Part shown: positions 27,978 to 37,106 of the stretch, in pieces
How the letters are laid out: each line of letters opens with the position of its first letter
How positions within the stretch are numbered: position 1 is the first letter of the stretch
Assembly (NCBI RefSeq): GCF_019218885.1
Contig: NZ_JAHUWT010000003.1
Coordinates: forward strand, 868,001 to 932,000
Source of the DNA: Bordetella sp. BOR01
GTDB lineage: Bacteria; Pseudomonadota; Gammaproteobacteria; Burkholderiales; Burkholderiaceae_B
DNA: 64,000 nucleotides
Direction of reading: 5' to 3'
The notes under the pieces: model-generated
The model's input: the letters and a program-made list of their open reading frames with translations, nothing else
What the model was told of the DNA's origin: nothing
Database searches by the model: none
Position numbers and translations under genes: made by a program

Positions 27978-28055
27978 TGCACCGGCCGCGATAGCGGTTT
28001 TTTCCACGACAGACGCAACAACAAAAAACGTCCCGCGAGGACGGAGGAGAGACTC

Positions 28056-29027
28056 ATGCCTGCAATTGCCAACTGGCGCGCCGTTCTGGCCGCTTTCGCC
28101 CTGGCGGCCAATGCCGCGGCCACCGCCGCGACGTGGCCCGACAAGCCCATTACCCTGGTGGTGCCCTACCCGCCGGGCGGCCCGACCGACATCGTGGCTC
28201 GTTCCGTCGCGCAAGGGCTGGGCGAAGAACTGGGGCAGACCGTCATCGTCGACAACCGGTCGGGGGCAGGCGGCAACATCGGCGCGGACATGGTGGCCAA
28301 GAGCGCTCCCGATGGCTACACCCTGCTGCTGGCCACCACGGCGCATGCCATCAACATGTCGCTGTTCAAGGACCTGGGCTATGACACGCGCAAGAGTTTT
28401 GCCCCCTTGTCGCTGCTGACCAAGGGCCCGCTGGTGGTGGTCACGCGGCCGGACTTGCCCGCGAAGAATGTGGGCGAGCTGATCGCCCTGGCGAAAGCAT
28501 CGCCCGGCAAGCTGACCTTTGCATCGTCCGGCAACGGGCAGTCCACGCACTTGGCGGCCGAGTTATTCAACACCATGGCCGGCGTGCGCATGGTGCACGT
28601 GCCCTATCGCGGTAGCGCCCCGGCCATGACCGACGTGATGGGCGGACAGGCCGACATCATGTTCAACACCATGCTGTCGTCGATGCCCTACGTGAAAGAC
28701 GGCAAGTTGCGTGCACTGGCCGTGACCAGCGCTGCGCGTTCGCCCGCCGCGCCCGACATACCCACCGTGGCCGAGTCCGGCCTGCCCGGCTACGAGGCCA
28801 CCGCCTGGAACGGCTTGATGGCACCGGCCGGCACGCCCGATGCCGTGGTGCAGGCACTGAGCGCGGCGCTGCGCAAAGTACTGGGGCGCCCGGATCTGCA
28901 GAAGCAATTTGCACAGCAGGGTTTCGACGCCGAATGGATGACCCCGGCCGACTACGGGAAGTTCCTGGACAACGAAATCCGCAAATGGGCGGAAGTCGTC
29001 AAGGTGTCCGGGGCCACCGTCAACTAA
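28056..29027 (+). CDS. Bug/TctC-family periplasmic receptor (Bug 3)
   Basis: A 323-aa solute-binding protein with a signal peptide ending near NAAATAA, then the mature Bug pattern ITLVVPYPPGGPTDIVAR, DNRSGAGGNIGADMVAK and HVPYRGSAPAMTDVMGGQ. It lies inside the IclR-led catabolic block, 78 bp after the DUF35 gene, so it probably captures the substrate of that pathway. A perfect 12-bp-stem palindrome follows its stop, which may partly terminate or stabilise the upstream mRNA. Confidence 0.93.
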   Translation: MPAIANWRAVLAAFALAANAAATAATWPDKPITLVVPYPPGGPTDIVARSVAQGLGEELGQTVIVDNRSGAGGNIGADMVAKSAPDGYTLLLATTAHAINMSLFKDLGYDTRKSFAPLSLLTKGPLVVVTRPDLPAKNVGELIALAKASPGKLTFASSGNGQSTHLAAELFNTMAGVRMVHVPYRGSAPAMTDVMGGQADIMFNTMLSSMPYVKDGKLRALAVTSAARSPAAPDIPTVAESGLPGYEATAWNGLMAPAGTPDAVVQALSAALRKVLGRPDLQKQFAQQGFDAEWMTPADYGKFLDNEIRKWAEVVKVSGATVN

Positions 29028-29038
29028 TACAGCCGCGC

Positions 29039-29074
29039 CAGGTGTCAGGCTCCCGGCAGGGTGCCTGACACCTG
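29039..29074. repeat. Dispersed palindrome, copy B
   Basis: CAGGTGTCAGGC (29039-29050) pairs perfectly with GCCTGACACCTG (29063-29074) around a 12-nt loop. It lies in the 78-bp gap between Bug 3 and the acyl-CoA ligase gene. The arm sequence is nearly identical to copy A2 at 17120-17148. Confidence 0.75.
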
Positions 29075-29105
29075 AAGCCCCACCACTTTTGCCACAGGAG
29101 TCTTC

Positions 29106-31220
29106 ATGGCTTTTGCACACCCCCCGCACGACCGCCTGGACCGGTTGCTCGATCCGGCATCGATCGCCATCGTGGGCGCGTCCGACAACCCCGACAAGAT
29201 AGGCGGGCGGCCCATTTACTACATGCGGCGACATGGTTATGCGGGCACGCTGTATCCCATCAACCCGCAGCGCGCCGAAGTGCAGGGGGAACGTGCCTGG
29301 CCCAGCCTGGACGCGCTACCCGCCGCCCCCGACCTGGCCATCGTGGCCGTGGCGGGCGAGCAGGCGGTACAGGCGGTGGACCGCTGCGCCGACCTGGGCG
29401 TGGCGGCGGCCATCGTGATCTCGGCCGGGTTCTCCGAAACCGGCAGCGCGGGCCGGGCATTGCAAGACGCCATGACCGCGCGGGCGCGCGCCGCCGGCAT
29501 GCGCATCGTCGGCCCCAATTCGCAGGGCCTGGCCAATTTCGGCAACGGCGCGATCGCCAGCTTCTCGACCATGTTCCTGGAAATCGCGCCGGCCGACGGC
29601 CCGGTGGCGGTGATCAGCCAGAGCGGCGGCATGAGCGCCATGGTGTACGGCCTGTTGCGCCAGCGCGGCCTGGGTGTGCGCCATGTGCATGCCACCGGCA
29701 ACGAGGCCGACGTCACGGTGGCCGAACTGGCCTGCGCGGTGTTGCGCGATCCGCAGGTGCGCATCGTGCTGCTGTACCTGGAATCGCTGCAGGATGCCGG
29801 CGCGCTGGCCGATGCGGCGGCCCTGGCGCGCGCCCGCGGCGTGCCGCTGATCGCGGTCAAGGCGGGGCGTTCGGAAGCGGGGGCGCGCGCCGCCGCCTCG
29901 CACACCGGCGCGATGGCCAATGAAGACCGGGCCGTGGATGCTTATTTCGAGCACCACGCCATCTTGCGGGCACGCGATCCGCAAGAGCTGGTGCGCTTTG
30001 CCGAACTGGCGCTGCGCGGCCCGTTGCCGCAAGGGCCGCGCGTGGTGGTCGTCAGCAATTCGGGCGCCAGTTGCGTACTGGCCTCGGACGCCGCCGTCGA
30101 GCGCGGCCTGCAGATCGCGCCGCTGGCCGGCTCGACGCAGCGGCAACTGGCCAGCCGCCTGCCCGGCTATGCCACCACCGTCAATCCGGTGGATATCACG
30201 GCCGCGCTGCTGTCGAACAACGGGCTGTTCGGCCAAGTGCTGCCGGTGATCGCCGAAGACCCGGCCGCCGACATGTTCCTGATCGATATCCCGGTGGCGG
30301 GCCGTGGCTATGACGTGACCACCTTCGCGGCCGACACGGCCGGCTTCGCAGCGGCCGCCGCCAAGCCCGTCGCGGTCGTGGCATGGCAAGAGAACGTGGC
30401 CGAGGTGTTTCGCGCGCGCGGGGTGGCCGTCTATGCCGACGAGCAGCAGGCCGCCGACACGATGGCTGGCCTGTACCGCCTGCATCGCTGGCGCGCCCGC
30501 CAGCCCGCGCCGTGGCCCACCCAGGGCCCGCTTGCCCTGCCGCCATCGCAAGCCGCCTTCTTGTCCGAAGCGCAAAGCCTGGACCTGCTGTCCCGCCAGG
30601 GCCTGAGCGTGGCCCAGCACGCCCGCTGCGCCGACGCCGATGCGGCCGTGGCCGCCTGGCGGGCCATCGGTGCGCCAGTGGCGCTCAAGGCCTGCTCGGC
30701 GCGGCTGCCCCACAAATCGGAACACGGCCTGGTGGCGCTGCGCCTGAACGATGAGCAGGCCTTGCGCGCCGCCCTGGCCCAACAGGGGCAGGCGCTGGCC
30801 GCCCTGGGCGTGGACGATGCCGAATGGATCGTGGCCCGCATGCATGCCGGCCTGCACGAATGCGCGCTGGGCATGCGCCACGATCCGGTATTCGGGCCCA
30901 TCGTCATGGTCGGCAGCGGCGGCAAGTACGTCGAGGCCATGCAAGACATCGCGCTGTTGCTGCCGCCGTTCAGCGCCGAGGATGTCATCGACAAGTTGCA
31001 GGGGCTGCGCATCGGCAAGCTGCTTGCCGGCGTGCGCGGCGATCCGCCCGCCGATGTACCGGCGCTGGCCAGGCAGGCCGTACTGCTGGGCCGCTGCGCG
31101 CTGGCGGCCGGCGGCCGCCTGGCATCCATAGACATCAACCCGGTGCTGGTGAGTGCGCGGGGCCAAGGCGCGGTGGCGGTCGATGCCCTGGTCGAACTGG
31201 CCGCCCCTGCCAACGCCTGA
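29106..31220 (+). CDS. ADP-forming acyl-CoA ligase (fused alpha/beta)
   Basis: A 704-aa NDP-forming acetyl-CoA/acyl-CoA synthetase-family protein. Domains in order: CoA-binding Rossmann (about 10-135, IVGASDNPDKIGGRP), succinyl-CoA-ligase-like domains (about 145-450) with the phospho-histidine candidate H266 in ASHTGAMANED, and a C-terminal ATP-grasp (about 480-700, GAPVALKACSARLPHKSEHG). It would interconvert a carboxylic acid, CoA and ATP with the acyl-CoA and ADP. It lies between two Bug receptor genes, so it likely activates the imported acid. A second, AMP-forming ligase at 37107 in the same block may act on another intermediate. Confidence 0.9.
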   Translation: MAFAHPPHDRLDRLLDPASIAIVGASDNPDKIGGRPIYYMRRHGYAGTLYPINPQRAEVQGERAWPSLDALPAAPDLAIVAVAGEQAVQAVDRCADLGVAAAIVISAGFSETGSAGRALQDAMTARARAAGMRIVGPNSQGLANFGNGAIASFSTMFLEIAPADGPVAVISQSGGMSAMVYGLLRQRGLGVRHVHATGNEADVTVAELACAVLRDPQVRIVLLYLESLQDAGALADAAALARARGVPLIAVKAGRSEAGARAAASHTGAMANEDRAVDAYFEHHAILRARDPQELVRFAELALRGPLPQGPRVVVVSNSGASCVLASDAAVERGLQIAPLAGSTQRQLASRLPGYATTVNPVDITAALLSNNGLFGQVLPVIAEDPAADMFLIDIPVAGRGYDVTTFAADTAGFAAAAAKPVAVVAWQENVAEVFRARGVAVYADEQQAADTMAGLYRLHRWRARQPAPWPTQGPLALPPSQAAFLSEAQSLDLLSRQGLSVAQHARCADADAAVAAWRAIGAPVALKACSARLPHKSEHGLVALRLNDEQALRAALAQQGQALAALGVDDAEWIVARMHAGLHECALGMRHDPVFGPIVMVGSGGKYVEAMQDIALLLPPFSAEDVIDKLQGLRIGKLLAGVRGDPPADVPALARQAVLLGRCALAAGGRLASIDINPVLVSARGQGAVAVDALVELAAPANA

Positions 31221-31244
31221 CCCCATCATCCCCCGGAGAGACCC

Positions 31245-32222
31245 ATGCATGCATACCCCTTTCTGCTTGCCGCCGTCCTGGCGCTACCCGTGGCGCCTGT
31301 CGCCCAGGCACAGGCGGCGCCGGCATGGCCCACCCGCCCCATCACGCTGATCGTGCCGTTCCCGCCCGGCGGCACCACCGACTTGCTGGCGCGCCTGGTT
31401 GCACGCGCGGCTGGCAGCCGCCTGGGACAAAGCGTGGTGGTGGAAAACCGCCCCGGCGCGGGCGGCGGCATCGGAGCAGCCGCCGTGGCGCGCGCCCAGC
31501 CCGATGGCTACACGCTGGTCATGGGCACCCTGGGCACGCAAGTCACCAACCCGTTTATCTACAAAGAAGTGCCCTACGACCCGACGCGCGATTTCACGCC
31601 GGTCACCCTGGTGGCCAACTCGCCCAATGTGCTGCTGGTCAACCCCAAGCTGGGCGTGTCCACGGTAGCGCAACTGATCGAGCGGGCGCGCCGCGCGCCG
31701 GGCAGCCTGAATTTCGCCTCGACCAGCCTGGGCGGATCGCCGCACCTGTCGGGCGAACTGTTCAACAGCATGGCCAAGGTGGATATCCGCCATGTGCCGT
31801 ACAAGGGCTCGGCGCCGGCCATGACGGACTTGCTGGGCGGCCAGGTGCAGCTCATGTACGACAACCTGCCCTCGGCCATGGGGCAGATCCAGTCGGAAGC
31901 CGTGCAGGCATTGGCGGTCACCACTCCTGAGCGCGTGCCGTTGCTGCCCGACGTGCCCACCGTGGCCGAAGCCGGACTGCCGGGCTATGAGGTGAATGCC
32001 TGGTTCGGCCTGCTGGCGCCGGCCGGCACGCCGGATGCGGTCGTCGGGCGCATCCAGTCGGCGGTTGCCGACGCCCTGGCCGATCCGGACACGCGCCGCC
32101 AGGTCGAGAGCCTGGGCGCGATTCCGGTGGCCAACACACCGCAGGCATTCGGCGACATCATCCGCGCCGATACCGAAAAATGGCGGCAGGTCATCCACGA
32201 CGCGGGCATTGGTCCGCAATAG
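31245..32222 (+). CDS. Bug/TctC-family periplasmic receptor (Bug 4)
   Basis: A 325-aa solute-binding protein with a signal peptide ending at VAQAQA and the Bug signatures ITLIVPFPPGGTTDLLAR, ENRPGAGGGIGAAAVARA and HVPYKGSAPAMTDLLGGQ. It starts 24 bp after the ADP-forming ligase and 30 bp before the AtuA-like gene. With Bug 3, it gives this operon two receptors, which may differ in ligand. Confidence 0.93.
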   Translation: MHAYPFLLAAVLALPVAPVAQAQAAPAWPTRPITLIVPFPPGGTTDLLARLVARAAGSRLGQSVVVENRPGAGGGIGAAAVARAQPDGYTLVMGTLGTQVTNPFIYKEVPYDPTRDFTPVTLVANSPNVLLVNPKLGVSTVAQLIERARRAPGSLNFASTSLGGSPHLSGELFNSMAKVDIRHVPYKGSAPAMTDLLGGQVQLMYDNLPSAMGQIQSEAVQALAVTTPERVPLLPDVPTVAEAGLPGYEVNAWFGLLAPAGTPDAVVGRIQSAVADALADPDTRRQVESLGAIPVANTPQAFGDIIRADTEKWRQVIHDAGIGPQ

Positions 32223-32252
32223 GCAGCGCAACGGTATGGCAAGGAGACCCAC

Positions 32253-33611
32253 ATGAACGACAAGGCAGGCAAGCTGCGCATCGGCTCGGGCGCGGGCTGG
32301 TGGGGCGACCGCATCGACCCCGCGCGCTGGAACGCCGAACGCGGCGCACTGGATTTTCTATGCTTCGAGACCATGGCCGAAGCCACGGTCTCGGCCGCCC
32401 AGGTACGCAAGCGCCGCGATCCGGCCTTCCCGGGCTACGACACCTGGCTGGACGAGCGCATGCGGGCCGTGCTGCCGCACTGCATGGCCCAGGGCACACG
32501 CATTGTCTCGAACCAGGGCTGGATCCATCCGCTGGCCGCTGCGCGGCGCGTGGCCGAACTATGCGCCGAAGCCGGCTGGAAGCACGCCAGGGTGGCGGCT
32601 GTCAGCGCCACCGATCTCAGCGCCCGCATTGCCAGCCAGGGGCTGGCCATCATGGAAACCGGCCAGCCCGTCTCGTCGGTGGCCGATACGCTGATCTCGG
32701 CCGAACCCTACGCGGGCGCCGAGGCCATCGTGCAGGCGCTGGACAGCGGCGCCGATATCGTCATCACGGGCCGCGTGGCCGACCCATCGCTGTTCCTGGC
32801 GCCGATGATGCATCACTTCGGCTGGCGTGCCGACGACTGGGCCAGGCTGGGGCAGGGCAGCGGCATCGGCCACCTGCTCGAATGCGGCGCGCAGGTCACC
32901 GGCGGCTACTTTGGCGACCCCGGCTACAAAGACGTGCCCGATCCCTGGAACCTGGCCTTCCCCTACGCCGATGTCGAGGCGGATGGCACCGCCCAGCTCG
33001 GCAAGGTCAGCGGCACCGGCGGCTGCATCGACCTGCGTACGGTGAAAGAACAGATGTTCTACGAAGTGCACGACCCCGCGCGCTACATCACCCCCGACGT
33101 GGTGGTGGATTTCACCACGGCACGCCTGGAGCAGGCCGGCCCCGATCGCGTGCGCGTCGGCGGCATCGCGGGCCACCCGCGCACCGCCACCCTGAAAGTC
33201 TCGATGGGCTGCACCGAAGGCCATATCGGTGAAGACATGTTTTTCTTCGCCGGCCCCGGCTGCCTTGAAAAAGCCCGGCTGGCCGAGACCATCCTGCGCG
33301 AACGACTGCGCATGGCCGGCCTGCAGGCCGATGACCTGCGCATCGACTTCATCGGCGTCAACGCGGTACACGGCGCTGCGTCCGCGTCCCCGGCATGCGA
33401 ACCCGCCGAGATCGCCGTGCGCATCGCGGCGCGCTGTGCCACGCGCGCGCAGGCCGAGAAAATCGGCCGCGAAGTCGATGGCATGGCCGTTTGCGGCCTG
33501 GCGTCCACCGGCAAGCGCGTGCCCCACCAGGACCGGGTGCGCGAAGTGATCGGGCTGTGGTCCACGCTGGTGCCGCGCAGCTCGGTGGACTGCACCGTCG
33601 AATTCGTCTGA
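32253..33611 (+). CDS. AtuA-family protein, N-terminal part (DUF1446)
   Basis: A 452-aa member of the DUF1446/AtuA family, named from the acyclic terpene utilisation locus of Pseudomonas; the biochemical role is unknown. The family start (RIGSGAGWWGDRIDPA) and FLCFETMAEATVSAAQ are clear, as is the glycine-rich ITGRVADPSLFLAPMMHHFGW. In Pseudomonas AtuA a further C-terminal domain is fused; here it is the separate gene 9 bp downstream. No geranyl-CoA carboxylase is in this block, so it is not a citronellol operon. Confidence 0.87.
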   Translation: MNDKAGKLRIGSGAGWWGDRIDPARWNAERGALDFLCFETMAEATVSAAQVRKRRDPAFPGYDTWLDERMRAVLPHCMAQGTRIVSNQGWIHPLAAARRVAELCAEAGWKHARVAAVSATDLSARIASQGLAIMETGQPVSSVADTLISAEPYAGAEAIVQALDSGADIVITGRVADPSLFLAPMMHHFGWRADDWARLGQGSGIGHLLECGAQVTGGYFGDPGYKDVPDPWNLAFPYADVEADGTAQLGKVSGTGGCIDLRTVKEQMFYEVHDPARYITPDVVVDFTTARLEQAGPDRVRVGGIAGHPRTATLKVSMGCTEGHIGEDMFFFAGPGCLEKARLAETILRERLRMAGLQADDLRIDFIGVNAVHGAASASPACEPAEIAVRIAARCATRAQAEKIGREVDGMAVCGLASTGKRVPHQDRVREVIGLWSTLVPRSSVDCTVEFV

Positions 33612-33620
33612 GGAGACATC

Positions 33621-34004
33621 ATGCGAGTCAGCTTGCGGCGCATTGCGCACACACGCTCGGGCGACAAGGGCAACACGTCGAATATCGCCGTGATCGCCTA
33701 CGAGCCGCACTTCTATCCCCACATCAAGCAGGCCGTTACCGTCGCCGCCCTGCGTGCGATCTATAACGAAACGGCCGTGCACGGCCCCATCACGCGCTAC
33801 GAGGTCGACGGCCTGGGTGTGCTGAATTTTGTGCTGGAAGGGGCCCTGGGCGGCGGCGTCTCGCGCAGCCTGGCCATCGACAATTACGGCAAGGCGCTGG
33901 CCAGTGCTGTGTTACGTTTGGAACTCGAGGTGCCGGACACTTGGGCACCCCTGCTGCGCGGACCGAAAGCAGATCAAAGGGGCAGTGGATGTTCGAAGAC
34001 TTGA
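33621..34004 (+). CDS. AtuA C-terminal ferredoxin-fold-like protein
   Basis: A 127-aa protein matching the small domain normally fused to the end of AtuA (MRVSLRRIAHTRSGDKGNTS at the start, then YEVDGLGVLNFVLEGALGGG). It begins 9 bp after the DUF1446 gene, so the two probably form one complex. Its 3' end overlaps the start of the SDR gene by 16 bp, indicating tight co-translation. Function is unknown. Confidence 0.85.
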   Translation: MRVSLRRIAHTRSGDKGNTSNIAVIAYEPHFYPHIKQAVTVAALRAIYNETAVHGPITRYEVDGLGVLNFVLEGALGGGVSRSLAIDNYGKALASAVLRLELEVPDTWAPLLRGPKADQRGSGCSKT

Positions 34005-34750
34005 AAGCCAAGACCGCGCTGGTAACCGGCGCCTATAGCGGACTGGGCCGGCACTTCGCCTGCCTGCTGGCGGACGCCGGCGCGCGCGTGGCGCTGTGCG
34101 GGCGCCGCACCGAACTGGGCCACGAAGTGGCCGACGCGATCCGCCGGCAAGGCGGCCAGGCCTGCGTGGTGAAAATGGACGTCACCCAGCCTGACAGCGT
34201 GCAAGCCGCCATCGACAAGGCCTCCGCCGAGCTGGGCCCGCTGGACATCGTGGTCAACAACGCCGGCGTCGCGCTGAGCGAACCCGCGCTGGACATCTCC
34301 GAGCAGGCATGGACCGATCTCATCGACGTCAATCTCAATGGTGCATGGCGCGTGGCCCAGGCCAGCGCCCGCCACTTCCGCGCGCAGGAAAGGCCCGGCA
34401 CGATCGTCAACATCGCGTCCATCCTGGGGCAGCGCGTGGCCTCGCAAGTCGCCCCGTACGCCGCGGCCAAGGCCGGACTGCTGCACCTGACGCGCGCGCT
34501 GGCGCTGGAATGGGCGCGCCACGGCATCCGCGTCAATGCGCTGGCGCCGGGTTACATCGCCACCGACCTGAATCGCGATTTCTTTGCATCGCCCGCCGGC
34601 CAGGCGCTGATCAAACGCGTGCCGCAGCGCCGCCTGGGGCAGCCGCAAGACCTGGATGGGCCCTTGCTGCTGCTGGCCTCGGACGCCTCCCGCTTCATGA
34701 CGGGCTCTGTCATCGATGTCGACGGCGGCCACCTGGTCAGTTCGCTTTGA
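33989..34750 (+). CDS. Short-chain dehydrogenase/reductase
   Basis: A 253-aa classical SDR: cofactor loop TGAYSGLGRH, NNAGVAL, catalytic Ser near NIASILGQ and the YxxxK motif in APYAAAKAGLL, with a C-terminal DVDGGHLVSSL. Arg residues after beta-2 (CGRRTE) suggest NADP(H) preference. It starts inside the end of the AtuA-like small gene. Beside an APH-type kinase and ACAD10/11-like dehydrogenase, it plausibly reduces a 4-oxoacyl-CoA to the 4-hydroxy form, as LvaD does in the levulinate pathway. Other keto/hydroxy substrates are possible. Confidence 0.88.
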   Translation: MFEDLKAKTALVTGAYSGLGRHFACLLADAGARVALCGRRTELGHEVADAIRRQGGQACVVKMDVTQPDSVQAAIDKASAELGPLDIVVNNAGVALSEPALDISEQAWTDLIDVNLNGAWRVAQASARHFRAQERPGTIVNIASILGQRVASQVAPYAAAKAGLLHLTRALALEWARHGIRVNALAPGYIATDLNRDFFASPAGQALIKRVPQRRLGQPQDLDGPLLLLASDASRFMTGSVIDVDGGHLVSSL

Positions 34751-34798
34751 ATCACCGCATATCGCCGCCGCCGGCGGCACACTGTATGGAGACTTTGC

Positions 34799-36025
34799 AT
34801 GGATTTCTCTCTGCCCCCAGAGCTAGAGGACTATCGACGCCGCGTCCGCCGCTTCGTCGACCAGGAACTGATCCCGCTGGAAGCCGAGCCCGGCAACTAC
34901 GATGCCCATGAGAACATCGCCGAGGCCACGCTGGAGCGCGTGCGCGCCCAGGCGCGCGATGCCGGTCTGTGGGCCCTGCAGATGCCGCGCGAGCGCGGCG
35001 GCCAGGGCCTGCCCATGGTGGGCCTGGCCGCCTGCTACGAAGAGATGAACCGCTCGATCTTCGGGCCGGTGGCATTCAACGCCGCGGCACCCGATGACGG
35101 CAATATGCGCGTGCTGGCCCAGGTGGCGCGCCCCGACCAGAAAGACCGCTGGCTGCAACCCATCATCGATGGCAAGGTCAGGTCATCGTTCGTGATGACC
35201 GAACCCAGCCCCGGCAGCGGCTCGGACCCCTCCATGATGCGCACCACCGCCACGCGCCAGGGCGACAAGTGGATCGTCAACGGGCGCAAGTGGTTCATTA
35301 CCGGCGCGGGCGTGGCGCGCCACTTCATCCTGATCGCACGCACGTCCGACGATGCGCGCAAAGGGCTCAGCGCCTTCCTGTTCGATGCCAGCCAGCCGGG
35401 TTGGCGCATCGAGCGCCGCATTCCCATCATGGGCCCCGAAGAACACGGCGGCCATTGCGAACTGGTCTTCGACGGCCTGGAGATTCCCGACGAAAATCGC
35501 CTGATGCAAGTCGGCGACGGCCTGAAGCTGACGCAGATCCGCCTGGGGCCGGCACGGCTGACGCACTGCATGCGCTGGCTGGGCCTGGCGCGGCGCGCCA
35601 TGGAAGTCGGGGTCGACTACGTGGGCCAGCGCAGCAGTTTCGGCCAGAAGCTGGCCGAGCGCGAAGGCGTGCAATGGTTGCTGGGCGATGCCGCCATGCA
35701 GATCGAGATCGGCCGCCTGCTGACCATGCGCGCCGCCGTGCGCCTGGACCAGGGCGACTACGCGCGCAAGGAAATTTCCATGGCCAAGATCGTCGTGTCG
35801 GAAACCCTGCAGAAAGTGGTGGACACGGCCCTGCAGCTCAATGGCGCGCGCGGTTACTCGAAAGACACGCCGCTGGAATGGATCTATCGGTATGCGCGGC
35901 AGGCTCGCCTGGTCGATGGCGCCTCGGAAGTGCACAAGATGGTGCTGGCACGCTACCTGATGGACGAGGGCGATGCCTATTGGCGCTGGGACGCGGCCGA
36001 CGCCCCGCGCAAGGCCCTGGTATGA
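34799..36025 (+). CDS. ACAD10/11-like acyl-CoA dehydrogenase
   Basis: A 408-aa FAD-binding acyl-CoA dehydrogenase-family protein with the flavin-binding segments FVMTEPSPGSGSDPSMM and WFITGAGVARHFI and the C-terminal ARLVDGASEVHKMVLARYL. The last motif is typical of the ACAD10/11 branch, where the protein works with an aminoglycoside-phosphotransferase-like kinase to convert 4-hydroxyacyl-CoA, via 4-phosphoacyl-CoA, to the enoyl-CoA. The kinase gene here overlaps its stop by 4 bp (ATGA), supporting that pairing. An ordinary dehydrogenase role is the alternative. Confidence 0.85.
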   Translation: MDFSLPPELEDYRRRVRRFVDQELIPLEAEPGNYDAHENIAEATLERVRAQARDAGLWALQMPRERGGQGLPMVGLAACYEEMNRSIFGPVAFNAAAPDDGNMRVLAQVARPDQKDRWLQPIIDGKVRSSFVMTEPSPGSGSDPSMMRTTATRQGDKWIVNGRKWFITGAGVARHFILIARTSDDARKGLSAFLFDASQPGWRIERRIPIMGPEEHGGHCELVFDGLEIPDENRLMQVGDGLKLTQIRLGPARLTHCMRWLGLARRAMEVGVDYVGQRSSFGQKLAEREGVQWLLGDAAMQIEIGRLLTMRAAVRLDQGDYARKEISMAKIVVSETLQKVVDTALQLNGARGYSKDTPLEWIYRYARQARLVDGASEVHKMVLARYLMDEGDAYWRWDAADAPRKALV

Positions 36026-37077
36026 ATGCGTCCGCCCATCGCCCCGCACCGCAGCCCGACTGGCTGCCCGCGCTGGCAGCATACCTGTCGGCCCGCGGGC
36101 TGGGCGATGCGGCCAGCCTGCAGGCGAATCCGTTGGCCGGTGGGCAGTCCAACCCGACCTTCTTGCTGGAAGACGCCACCGGGCGCCGCGTGCTGCGCAA
36201 GCAACCGCCGGGCACGCTGCTGCCCTCGGCGCATGCGATCGACCGCGAGTACCGCGTGATGTCGGCCCTGGCCGACACTGCGGTGCCCGTGCCGCGCATG
36301 CTGCACTACTGCGAAGATCGCGGCGTGATCGGCACGCCGTTCTACCTGATGAGCTACGCACAGGGCCGCGTCTTCATGGACCCGGCCCTGCCCGGGCTGG
36401 CTCCGCCCGAACGCGGCGCCCTGTACGCCGAGGCAGGCCGGGTGCTGGCCGCGCTGCACGCCGTCGTGCCCGGCCAGGTCGGGCTGGACGGCTATGGCCG
36501 CGCGGGCGACTACTACGCGCGCCAGGTGGCCCGCTGGACCCGGCAATACCACGACACCGAGACCGGGCCGATAGCGGCGATGGACGCGCTGATCGACTGG
36601 CTGCCCCGCCACCTGCCCGCCGACGACGGCCAGGTCTGCCTGGTGCATGGCGATTACCGCATCGACAACCTGGTGTTCGACGCCGCCGCGCCCCGCGCCA
36701 TCGCGCTGCTGGACTGGGAACTATCCACCCTGGGCCATCCCCTGGCCGACCTGGCTTATCACTGCATGTGCTGGCGCATCCCGCCCAGCCTGTGGCGCGG
36801 CATCGCCGGCCTGGACTTGCAGGCGCTGGGCATTCCCGACGAGGCCGGTTTCGTTGCCGCCTATTGCCGCGCACGCGGCATTGGCGCGCCGGCGAACTGG
36901 GACTTCTACCTGGCCTACAGCTTCTTTCGCATCGCCGCCATTCTGCAGGGCGTGTATGCGCGCGGCCGGGCCGGCAATGCCGCAGGCGACGACGCCCGGG
37001 AAATGGGCGCCCGCGTCGCACCCTTGGCAGCGCTGGGGTGGCAGGCCGCCAGCCGCGAGACCGCCCGCCAGTCTTAG
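36022..37077 (+). CDS. APH-fold kinase (ACAD10/11 or LvaA-like)
   Basis: A 351-aa aminoglycoside-phosphotransferase-fold protein with the ATP-binding N-lobe (LAGGQSNPTFLLED; RRVLRKQPPG with the lobe lysine), the catalytic loop HGDYRIDNLVFD (H209-D211) and the metal-binding Asp in LLDWELSTLGHPLADL. In this genetic setting such kinases phosphorylate 4-hydroxyacyl-CoA, not antibiotics. The start overlaps the dehydrogenase stop, so the two are probably translated together, replacing the fused ACAD10/11 polypeptide of animals. Confidence 0.88.
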   Translation: MNASAHRPAPQPDWLPALAAYLSARGLGDAASLQANPLAGGQSNPTFLLEDATGRRVLRKQPPGTLLPSAHAIDREYRVMSALADTAVPVPRMLHYCEDRGVIGTPFYLMSYAQGRVFMDPALPGLAPPERGALYAEAGRVLAALHAVVPGQVGLDGYGRAGDYYARQVARWTRQYHDTETGPIAAMDALIDWLPRHLPADDGQVCLVHGDYRIDNLVFDAAAPRAIALLDWELSTLGHPLADLAYHCMCWRIPPSLWRGIAGLDLQALGIPDEAGFVAAYCRARGIGAPANWDFYLAYSFFRIAAILQGVYARGRAGNAAGDDAREMGARVAPLAALGWQAASRETARQS

Positions 37078-37106
37078 GGCCCGGTCACACTGAAAGGAGC
37101 AAGCCG

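Noticed and set aside
36022-37077. Antibiotic-resistance aminoglycoside phosphotransferase
   Set aside because: Genomic coupling to an ACAD10/11-like dehydrogenase and a ligase points to acyl-CoA phosphorylation; no resistance-type neighbours exist.
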